Shown: positions 1-5,531 of the stretch, piece after piece
How the letters are laid out: each line of letters starts with the position of its first letter
Numbering within the stretch: position 1 is the first letter of the stretch
Assembly (NCBI GenBank): GCA_964344495.1
Contig: CAYFNI010000115.1
Coordinates: forward strand, 1-5,531
Direction: 5' to 3'
Source of the DNA: UBA6136 sp964344495
GTDB lineage: Bacteria > Pseudomonadota > Gammaproteobacteria > Methylococcales > Methylococcaceae
Length of the DNA: 5,531 nt
Position numbers and translations under genes: made by a program
The notes under the pieces: model-generated
Databases searched by the model: none
Told to the model about the DNA's origin: nothing
What the model saw: the letters and a program-made list of their open reading frames with translations, nothing else

Positions 1-23
1 CCGTCGGTGCAGGGGCCGAACCG

Positions 24-583
24 CTAGGGGCGGGCGGCTTCCCGCGGTGTTTGAATGATGCTGTCGATGCCGCGGGCGCGCAGGAACAGCCGTACCTGAT
101 GGGCGTCCGGTATGGTTCGGTACGGGCCTAGCTTGACACGATACCAGGTGGCGAATTCGAGGTTGATTTGTTCCAGTCGGGGCTTCAGGGTGCCAAAGGC
201 TTCCAGTTGCTGCTTGAGCGCTTCAGCCGCATCGCGTTCCGGAAAGGCGCCGACCTGAAGGAAAAACTGGCCCGCGGCCGGGGNNNNNNNNNNAGCCGCT
301 TCTCGCGCTTGACGGCATTGATCTCGCTTTCCGGTACCTGCTGTTCGATCTCGGGCAGGAGCTTAAAGAAACTGACGCGGGTTTGCCGGGGAGCGTCGAC
401 CGCGGGTGCTGCTCCAGGCTGCCCTGTTGGGGGGGGCTGGTTGGAGCGCAGACGGGGGATGATGGCCGCCAGCATGAGGAGGGTGATGCCTGCCAGTCCC
501 GCTATCAGCTTGAGTCGCTGGCTCAGGTGGACCGGCTTTTTCGGCTGGATTGCCGGTACGCGGTGCTTGAGGTCCTGCGCCAT
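24..583 (-). CDS. SPOR-domain cell-division protein, FtsN-like (split by assembly gap)
   Basis: A probable inner-membrane protein whose periplasmic SPOR domain would bind denuded septal peptidoglycan. The N-terminal part (583 down to 296) encodes a basic cytoplasmic stretch, one membrane helix at about residues 24-43 (rich in L, I, A and G), a Pro/Gln/Ala linker, then FFKLLPEIE and VPESE, a wording I associate with SPOR proteins encoded beside argS. The C-terminal part (281 down to a TAG at 24-26) encodes a clear SPOR domain: GQFFLQVGAF, an AEAL helix, WYRVKLGPY and a final RARGID segment. The two parts lie in different frames on either side of ten Ns, so I join them as one gene. The visible sequence gives about 180 residues plus the gap. 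The ATG at 583 is two bases after the argS stop, with GGAG at 595-598 inside argS, 11 bases upstream, so the genes are probably co-transcribed. A true frameshift is possible but less likely than a mis-sized gap. Confidence 0.85.
284..293. other. Assembly gap (10 Ns)
   Basis: Ten consecutive Ns lie inside the SPOR gene, between its linker and its SPOR domain. Codons before the gap and codons of the SPOR domain after it are offset by one base. For the gene to be intact the true gap length would have to leave remainder 2 when divided by 3, so 10 cannot be the real length. Confidence 0.97.
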
Positions 584-585
584 GC

Positions 586-2346
586 CTACATTGACTCCGG
601 TGCCGAGACATCCAGCAGGGCCAGACCGTTGGCAATTACCTGACGAACCGCGGCAATGAGGTTGAGTCTGGCATCGCGCAGATCAGCATCCTCGACCAGG
701 AACATGTGGGCGTTGTAGTACGTATGCAGGTCGCAGGCCAGTTCACGCAGGTAGTGGATCAGGTGATGCGGGGCATGCTGCACAGCGGATTGTTCGATGA
801 CTTCCGGGTAGCGGGCCAGGGTGTTAACCAGCGCGGTTTCATGCGCTTCGGTGAGCCGCGCCAGATGCGCCATGCCATTGGCCAGGTCGCGGGGCAGGGC
901 TTTTTCATCGAGCTGCCGGAACACACTGCAGACCCGCGCATGGGCATACTGGACGTAATAGACCGGGTTCTCGTTGGTTCTGGATGTGGCCAGCTTGAGG
1001 TCGAAGTCCATGTGCTGGTCGGACTTGCGCATCACATAGAAGAACCGCGCCGCGTCCTTGCCGACTTCGTTGCGCAACTGACGCAGGGTCACAAATTCGC
1101 CCGAACGCGTGGACATCTGTACCTTTTCCTCGCCGCGATAGAGCACGGCGAATTGCACCAGTAGCACGTCAAGCTTGTCGCGGTCACCGCCCAGCGCCTC
1201 AATGGCCGCCTTGACCCGGGGAATGTAGCCGTGATGGTCGGCACCCCAGATGTTGATGATCCGGTCGAAGCCGCGCTCCAGCTTGTGCATGTGATAGGCG
1301 ATGTCGGACGCGAAATAGGTCATCTGGCCGTTTTCGCGCACGACCACCCGGTCCTTTTCATCGCCAAGGCGGGTGGAGGCAAACCAGACCGCGCCGTCCT
1401 TCTCGTACAGGTAACCAGCCTGTTGCAGGGTATCCAGCGAACGCTGAACCGCACCTGAATCGGTCAGGCTGCGTTCGGAGAACCACTGTTCGTAGCGGAC
1501 CCCAAACTCTTCAAGATCCTCGCGGATGTCGCCGAGAATGTCGTTCAGGCCGGCATCAAAGACCAGGCGATAATCTGCCGGACCCAGCAGAGTCTTGGCG
1601 CGCTCGACCAGGGCGTCGATGTGCAGTTCCTTGTCACCGCCCTGGGGTTCATCGGCCGGCAGGTCGGCGAATACACGGGTGACCGGGTGCTGCAGACGGG
1701 TGCCCTGGGTCTTGTGCAGATCGAAGGCAATGGTTCGGACATAGTCGCCGCGGTAGCCATTGCTGGGGAAGACCAGGCGTTCGCCGCATTCCTCCAGATA
1801 ACGCAGCCAGACACTGGCGGCGAGGATGTCCATCTGCCGGCCGGCGTCGTTGACGTAATACTCGCGTTGGACGTCAAAGCCAACCGCTGACAACAGGTTG
1901 GCGACCACCTGACCGTATGCGGCGCCGCGACCATGGCCGACATGCAGCGGCCCGGTCGGGTTGGCCGACACGAACTCGACCTGAACCGTCTTCTGTGCGC
2001 CCATCTGACTATGGCCGAAAATCGGACCGGCCTCATGAATCGCCCGAATGACGCTGAATTGGGCCTGCGGATCGATGAAGAAATTAATGAAGCCGGGGCC
2101 GGCGATGTCGACCTTGACGATCAGCGGATCGGCCGGCAGCGCCGAGATGATCTGTTCGGCCAGGACCCGGGGGTTACTGCGGGCCGGCTTGGCGAGGGTC
2201 ATGGCCAGATTGGTGGCGAAGTCGCCATGCTGGGCGTCACGCGCCCGTTCGACCAGGCAGACGGATTCAATATCGGCGGGCAGGGTGCCGCTCTGCTTGA
2301 GGCGGTCAATGGCGTCCTGCAGCAGGCGTTCCAGGCGTTTTTTCAT
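586..2346 (-). CDS. argS: Arginyl-tRNA synthetase
   Basis: A cytoplasmic class I aminoacyl-tRNA synthetase that joins arginine to tRNA-Arg using ATP. At 586 residues it is close to the usual bacterial length (577 in E. coli). The N-terminal additional domain covers about residues 1-100. The ATP-binding signature follows at about 123-142, with the HIGH motif as HVGH at 135-138 after SANPTGPL. The core includes REYYVNDAGRQ (about 161-171) and WGADHHGY (367-374). The KMSKS loop appears as VQMSTRSGE at about 409-417, the form I recall in Pseudomonas-like ArgRS. The DALR anticodon-binding domain fills about 460-586, starting near NPVYYVQYAHAR and ending in LLDVSAPESM. No key segment is missing. 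The ATG at 2346 gives the expected N-terminus (MKKRLERLLQ), although no strong Shine-Dalgarno sequence precedes it. It ends with TAG two bases before the SPOR gene and starts 91 bases after the TIR-STAND gene stop. Confidence 0.98.
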   Translation of the reverse strand: MKKRLERLLQDAIDRLKQSGTLPADIESVCLVERARDAQHGDFATNLAMTLAKPARSNPRVLAEQIISALPADPLIVKVDIAGPGFINFFIDPQAQFSVIRAIHEAGPIFGHSQMGAQKTVQVEFVSANPTGPLHVGHGRGAAYGQVVANLLSAVGFDVQREYYVNDAGRQMDILAASVWLRYLEECGERLVFPSNGYRGDYVRTIAFDLHKTQGTRLQHPVTRVFADLPADEPQGGDKELHIDALVERAKTLLGPADYRLVFDAGLNDILGDIREDLEEFGVRYEQWFSERSLTDSGAVQRSLDTLQQAGYLYEKDGAVWFASTRLGDEKDRVVVRENGQMTYFASDIAYHMHKLERGFDRIINIWGADHHGYIPRVKAAIEALGGDRDKLDVLLVQFAVLYRGEEKVQMSTRSGEFVTLRQLRNEVGKDAARFFYVMRKSDQHMDFDLKLATSRTNENPVYYVQYAHARVCSVFRQLDEKALPRDLANGMAHLARLTEAHETALVNTLARYPEVIEQSAVQHAPHHLIHYLRELACDLHTYYNAHMFLVEDADLRDARLNLIAAVRQVIANGLALLDVSAPESM

Positions 2347-2383
2347 GCGGGAGATCGGTAAGGCGGGATGAATGACAGGTCCT

Positions 2384-2389
2384 ATTATC
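2384..2389 (-). promoter_or_regulatory. Candidate -10 element upstream of argS
   Basis: The minus strand reads GATAAT here, within AAGGATAATAGG, 38 bases before the argS ATG. It is the most AT-rich point of the 91-base spacer. The hexamer 17 bases upstream (TGTCCT) is a poor -35 match, so this is only a weak candidate for a promoter of the argS-SPOR unit. Confidence 0.25.
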
Positions 2390-2412
2390 CTTGAATCCCT
2401 CCCCTGAGGACA

Positions 2413-2432
2413 GACCGGGGCCGGGGCCGGTC
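2413..2432. repeat. GC-rich hairpin with tandem CCGGGG units after the TIR-STAND gene
   Basis: GACCGG (2413-2418) and CCGGTC (2427-2432) form a perfect 6-bp stem around an 8-base GC loop. The stretch also reads as tandem CCGGGG-CCGGGG-CCGG. It begins six bases beyond the TAA of the TIR-STAND gene on the minus strand. No T-tract follows on either strand, so it is not a standard intrinsic terminator. It could still pause polymerase or protect an mRNA 3' end. Confidence 0.4.
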
Positions 2433-2437
2433 GGGTA

Positions 2438-5335
2438 TTACGGACGGGCCTGCAGCCGGGCTTGTCGGCGCAGTTCGGCTTCGCGGCGCTCGTTCAGTCG
2501 CTCGATGCGGTTGCGCAGCCAGCCGAGATCGTCACGAAGCTTCAGGAGCTCGGGCCACTCGATGGCCAGTTTTTCGATCGTCAACCGGGCCAGCTGGTAG
2601 TGGCGCAGCGAGGCGTCGAGGTCCTTGGCGATTTCGCAACTGCGCCCCAGCTTGATACGCACGGCGGCAATGTCACGTCCGCGCAGGCCGGCGAAGGCCG
2701 ACTGATTCGCTGCTTGCTCGGCAATGTCGAGGAACGCGAGGTAGTGGCTGTCGGCCTCTGCGGTGTCGTCAAGGCCAGTTAGCGTATCGCCCAGATGGTT
2801 GTGGCAGATGGCCAGATCGCGCTGCCATTCGGGTTCAGTGGGATCCAGTCGGGCAGCATGTTCGGCAATTGCCAGAGCGGTGCGATAGCGGTTGAGGGCG
2901 CCGGAAAGATCATCCCGCGCCGCCAGGATATCGCCAATGCGGTTGTGAATCTGGGCCGGCGCGCGCACGAAGCGGACCTGATCGGGATGGGCTTCGGCAA
3001 GTCGCTCGAAAATCGGGCGGGCATGCTCCAGCTCGGTCATGGCGGCATCGGTCTGGTTCAGCGCGATATGCAGTTCCGCCAGTTCTGTATGGCTGTTGGC
3101 GAGGTTGAAAGCCAGGCCGATATCGTCCTCGGCCTGCTGGGCCAGCCGCGCATGCAGCAGGTGGGCGGCCTGTTCGCTTTGCAGGGCGCCTTCGAGGTCG
3201 TTGGTTCGCTTCTGCACGTCGCGGATTTTGGTATGCAGGCGCAACGGGTCGTGGCAGCGCTCCATGCCAGGGGTGTCCTGCTTGGCCATGAAAGCGCGGA
3301 TGCCCAGGCTTTTGCGGTAATGATCGAGCGCCAGACCGGGGTCTTCCTGTTGTGCCAGCAGATCGCCCAGTTGTTCCTGAACCCGGGCAAAGTCGCGCTG
3401 GCGGGCGCTGTTGTGCGTATCGACAGCCATGGCGCGAACCAGATAGCTGCTGGCCGCGCGGTATTGGGCCAGCGCCCGCAGGCGGGCTCCCTGCGCCAGG
3501 TCGAGATCGGCGAGGTGCAAGGCCAGCCGGATGCGTCCGGTAATTTCCGCCGGGCTGTCCTCTTCTTCGATGATCCGCTCGCGCAGATCGCTGACCAGCT
3601 TGTGCCCGTGCGGCGCCATGGCCGCCAGTCGCTGCCAGTCGTGGCTGGCGAGACAGGCTTCGGCCATCACGTACATGACCTGCAGCGCCGCATCGCGCAA
3701 CAACGTCTGGCGGGGTGAACGGTTGACCACCTGATTCAGAGCCTTGACGGCGATCGGCTGCAGCGTCAAGCCGCGATCGGTCCGAATGGCCAGTGCCTGC
3801 CGCTCCAAACCGGCAGCGCCTTTCTCGACGTAGTCGCGGGCCGCGTCCGGGGTCAGCGGGATTTCCTGCGGTTCGTTCAAGAAGATGGTGAAAAGATCCT
3901 CCTTGCGGTCATCGGCGCTCATGTTGCCGGCCAGCAGGCAGTCGACGATGAACTCCAGTGGCAGGGGGTGCTCGGCCAGTTCCGCGCCGAGTCGGAGGAT
4001 GTCGCGGGCCGGGCCTTCAAGGGATTTAAGGCTTTCCAGCAGCACGGCGGCGCAGGGGGTTTCCCGGGATTCCGGGAAGTAGGCGGGCCAGAGTCGTGCC
4101 AGTTCGCTGGCCGGTTTGTTCTTGCGATCGAACTTGTTCAGCAGCCAGCCGAAGGTGGCGCGTCGCGAGCCCCGCTGGTGCTCGGCCAGTGCGGCTACCA
4201 TGGCGGCGTACAACGGGTGGCGCCCGACCTCGTCCGACAGCCATCTGGCCGCGTCCAGCTCATCATTGCGTGTGGGTGGCCGGCCTTGAGTGATGACCAG
4301 GGTGCCGGCGGTTTCGTCGAGCAGCGGCAGGTGGATCGGTTCGGCCCGGTGGTCATAGCCCTGACTGCGGGTGATGAGGAGGTTGTGCCCTTCGGCAGTC
4401 GGGGCCAGCCATTGCCGCAGCACCGGACCGTTGATGCCGTCGGGCAGGTCGTCGACGATCCACAGGTAGGGGTGCGGCTGTTCTGCCAGATGGCTCCGGA
4501 GTTCGGCCTGAACAGTGCTTAGCGGACTGTCATCACGGCAGGTCGTGTCCGGGCAGCGCTGCTTCAGCAGGGCCAGCAACTGCGGCTGCAGGGATGGGTT
4601 CTGGGCCAGGTCACGGAGTCGGGCAGCGGCTTGGGCTTCACTGGCCGATAGCCGGAAAATGCCGCCTGGGTAGGCTGGGCCGAAGCGGAACGCGTACTCG
4701 CGGGCGAGACAGCTTTTGCCCAGCCCGCTGGCGCCGGACACCACGGCGCAGCGGTCGATGGCGAACCCGGTCTTGTGCGGTTGCGTCCGGGTCAGGGCGG
4801 CATGGATGTCCCATAGTTCGCGTTCGCGTCCGGCAAAATGCAGCGGCGGGTGCAAGACCTTGTCGTAGGGTTCGGTCCAGACAGCATGCTCGATCGGATA
4901 GAGGCCGCCGAGGGTTCCGTTTAACGGGGCGCAGTGTTGATGCAGCAGTTCGGCGAGCCCAGTGTAGTCCGGGGCGCCTTCCTGACCCGGTGCCGCAGCA
5001 ATGATCAGACTTCTGAGGTGCAGCGGGTAGATGTGCTTGAGTCCGGTCTGGGCGTTGACGACCAGAATGCGGCTCGCGAGGTTCTGGGTTTCGCGGGCAC
5101 CGGCGAGGCTGGCCATGACCAGATGGGTCTGGCATCCGCGCGACTGGAAAAACCCCTCCGAACCCCAGACCAGAAAGCATTTCGAAGTGGCCAGCTTGGG
5201 CTGCAGATCTGATCCCGACCCCGCTTCGTAGGCGAAGCTGGAGACTCCCCTGGATGCCAGTGCCGCTGTCAGGCGTTTGACCGATGCTGCGGAGGCATGG
5301 TCATGGCAGATGAAGATGTCATGGGGACCGGACAA
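2438..5335 (-). CDS. TIR / STAND (NB-ARC-like) ATPase / TPR protein, bacterial NLR-like
   Basis: A large probable cytoplasmic sensor/effector of about 965 residues, numbered here from the TTG at 5333-5335. The TIR-like domain covers about 5-115: strand A is HDIFICHDH, helix A KRLTAALASRG, then SKCFLVW (51-57), GCQTHL (67-72) and strand RILVVN (89-94). The usual catalytic glutamate, three residues after the cysteine (C68), is H71. A linker leads to HFAGRERELWDIHAAL (166-181), typical of the entry to an NB-ARC domain. Walker A is GASGLGKS (201-208), Walker B LWIVDD (291-296), the sensor LLITRS (319-324) and the GxP-like segment VGRHPL (370-375). A winged-helix/MHD-like segment lies near 520-533 (LTLQPIAV). 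About seven TPR-like repeats fill 604-924, for example EWQRDLAICHNHLGD, followed by an Arg-rich tail. The family is linked to NAD+-depleting abortive defence; a defence role here is inferred from architecture alone. A longer reading starts at another TTG (5354-5356), but only the inner TTG has a ribosome binding site. No frameshift is seen, and no partner gene is visible. Confidence 0.88.
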   Translation of the reverse strand: MSGPHDIFICHDHASAASVKRLTAALASRGVSSFAYEAGSGSDLQPKLATSKCFLVWGSEGFFQSRGCQTHLVMASLAGARETQNLASRILVVNAQTGLKHIYPLHLRSLIIAAAPGQEGAPDYTGLAELLHQHCAPLNGTLGGLYPIEHAVWTEPYDKVLHPPLHFAGRERELWDIHAALTRTQPHKTGFAIDRCAVVSGASGLGKSCLAREYAFRFGPAYPGGIFRLSASEAQAAARLRDLAQNPSLQPQLLALLKQRCPDTTCRDDSPLSTVQAELRSHLAEQPHPYLWIVDDLPDGINGPVLRQWLAPTAEGHNLLITRSQGYDHRAEPIHLPLLDETAGTLVITQGRPPTRNDELDAARWLSDEVGRHPLYAAMVAALAEHQRGSRRATFGWLLNKFDRKNKPASELARLWPAYFPESRETPCAAVLLESLKSLEGPARDILRLGAELAEHPLPLEFIVDCLLAGNMSADDRKEDLFTIFLNEPQEIPLTPDAARDYVEKGAAGLERQALAIRTDRGLTLQPIAVKALNQVVNRSPRQTLLRDAALQVMYVMAEACLASHDWQRLAAMAPHGHKLVSDLRERIIEEEDSPAEITGRIRLALHLADLDLAQGARLRALAQYRAASSYLVRAMAVDTHNSARQRDFARVQEQLGDLLAQQEDPGLALDHYRKSLGIRAFMAKQDTPGMERCHDPLRLHTKIRDVQKRTNDLEGALQSEQAAHLLHARLAQQAEDDIGLAFNLANSHTELAELHIALNQTDAAMTELEHARPIFERLAEAHPDQVRFVRAPAQIHNRIGDILAARDDLSGALNRYRTALAIAEHAARLDPTEPEWQRDLAICHNHLGDTLTGLDDTAEADSHYLAFLDIAEQAANQSAFAGLRGRDIAAVRIKLGRSCEIAKDLDASLRHYQLARLTIEKLAIEWPELLKLRDDLGWLRNRIERLNERREAELRRQARLQARP

Positions 5336-5342
5336 GGGCGTG

Positions 5343-5347
5343 CTCCT
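5343..5347 (-). promoter_or_regulatory. Ribosome binding site selecting an inner TTG start
   Basis: The minus strand reads AGGAG here, seven bases upstream of the TTG at 5333-5335, which is ideal spacing. The alternative in-frame TTG at 5354-5356 is preceded by AACAACGCATACGAC, with no purine-rich site, and an in-frame TGA lies at 5378-5380. No ATG or GTG start is available before the TIR domain begins, so translation probably starts at the inner TTG. Confidence 0.65.
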
Positions 5348-5368
5348 GCCTGACAAGTCGTATGCGTT

Positions 5369-5385
5369 GTTATAGGGTCATTGTA
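5369..5385 (-). promoter_or_regulatory. Candidate -10 hexamers for the TIR-STAND gene
   Basis: On the minus strand, TACAAT (5380-5385) and TATAAC (5369-5374) each differ from TATAAT by one base. Starting a few bases past TATAAC would give a leader of roughly 25-30 bases and put the AGGAG site in a normal place. I see no good -35 match at 16-18 bases from either, so any promoter here would be weak or activator-dependent. Confidence 0.25.
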
Positions 5386-5432
5386 TCCTGAATGCGCACG
5401 GCCAGAAGGCCGTCATGCGCTTCATCCAGCAT
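5370..5432 (-). CDS. Possible 20-codon leader ORF (doubtful)
   Basis: An ATG at 5430-5432 opens a reading frame of 20 codons ending in TAA at 5370-5372, 34 bases before the preferred start of the TIR-STAND gene. The peptide begins MLDEAHDGLL and ends RIQDTMTL. An in-frame GTG three codons upstream could also start it. There is no clear Shine-Dalgarno sequence, the peptide resembles nothing I know, and the frame spans the hairpin at 5394-5420. It could be a leader peptide, a gene remnant or chance. Confidence 0.1.
   Translation of the reverse strand: MLDEAHDGLLAVRIQDTMTL
5394..5420. repeat. Perfect hairpin in the leader of the TIR-STAND gene
   Basis: ACGGCC (5398-5403) and GGCCGT (5408-5413) form a perfect 6-bp stem closed by a 4-base loop. 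Outer GCGC arms at 5394-5397 and 5417-5420 can extend the stem past a 3-base CAT bulge. No T-tract follows on either strand, so an intrinsic terminator is unlikely. It could be a regulator-binding site, an mRNA leader structure, or the terminator remnant of an upstream gene. Confidence 0.45.
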
Positions 5433-5531
5433 GATTTTCACACTTCATGCCAAGCATCATGCAACTGAATAGACTTGTGTATGATGAGAGCCACTTCCCA
5501 TCCTGATATTCCTATCGCGTGACACCTCCAG

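Larger units (their letters stand above)
5348..5531. other. AT-richer intergenic region upstream of the TIR-STAND gene
   Basis: No convincing gene is present from here to the window edge. I counted 43 G or C among the 100 bases 5421-5520, much lower than in the coding regions. Besides the hairpin and -10-like motifs it holds the short overlapping palindromes ATGC-CAA-GCAT (5447-5457) and GCAT-C-ATGC (5454-5462). On the plus strand TATGAT (5480-5485) could be a -10 for a divergent gene beyond the window, but it lacks a matching -35. Confidence 0.6.

Noticed and set aside
168..659. Plus-strand 163-codon frame crossing the Ns
   Set aside because: It runs antisense to the SPOR gene and the argS end and depends on reading through unknown bases.
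1933..2371. Plus-strand open frames (142 and 107 codons) opposite the start of argS
   Set aside because: They mirror the conserved ArgRS coding sequence and show no family features.
2413..2432. Rho-independent terminator after the TIR-STAND gene
   Set aside because: The stem is present but no T-run follows on either strand, so I list it only as a hairpin.
2795..3718. A 307-codon plus-strand open frame opposite the TIR-STAND gene
   Set aside because: It lies wholly antisense to a protein with recognisable domains, shows no domain of its own, and long antisense frames are common in GC-rich genes.
4530..4560. C-x4-C pair (CPDTTC) between Walker A and Walker B as a possible zinc site
   Set aside because: There is only one cysteine pair and no second pair or His nearby, so no zinc ribbon can be supported.
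5481..5522. Plus-strand 13-codon frame (MMRATSHPDIPIA)
   Set aside because: It is very short, has no ribosome binding site and resembles nothing known.
1..5531. Insertion sequence, integrase, tRNA, CRISPR array or attachment site
   Set aside because: I found no transposase or integrase motifs, no tRNA-like cloverleaf, no spaced repeats and no long terminal repeats.

Overview
The window looks like chromosomal DNA of a GC-rich gammaproteobacterium. The main clue is an arginyl-tRNA synthetase gene (argS, 586-2346, minus) followed two bases later by a membrane-anchored SPOR-domain gene (24-583, minus). From memory, this pair normally precedes hslV-hslU in Pseudomonas-like gammaproteobacteria. 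The ArgRS also has the Pseudomonas-like motif wording (HVGH, VQMSTR) rather than the E. coli form. The genus cannot be fixed from this sequence.

All three recognisable genes lie on the minus strand, so transcription runs from high to low coordinates. Region 1 (1-583) holds the SPOR gene. It is interrupted by ten Ns at 284-293, across which the reading frame changes, so the SPOR domain at 24-281 is out of frame with the N-terminal part. I read this as one gene with a wrongly sized assembly gap. Region 2 (586-2346) is a complete, ordinary argS. Region 3 (2347-2437) is a short spacer with a GC-rich hairpin and a weak -10-like motif.

Region 4 (2438-5335) is the accessory part: a protein of about 965 residues with a TIR domain, a STAND/NB-ARC-type ATPase and C-terminal TPR repeats. 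This layout belongs to bacterial NLR-like proteins implicated in anti-phage defence and signalling. The TIR position that normally carries the catalytic glutamate reads as histidine, so it may not be a standard NADase. The best start is a TTG with an AGGAG site seven bases upstream. Region 5 (5348-5531) is an AT-richer leader (43 of 100 bases are G or C in 5421-5520) with a small perfect hairpin, two -10-like hexamers and no convincing gene.

argS and the SPOR gene form a housekeeping unit for translation and cell-division envelope work. The TIR-STAND-TPR gene appears to be an accessory insertion just upstream of it, in the same direction and without a clear terminator, so read-through into argS is possible. 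No partner gene, mobile element, tRNA, CRISPR array or integrase is visible, so the sequence supports a stand-alone sensor/effector but does not prove one.
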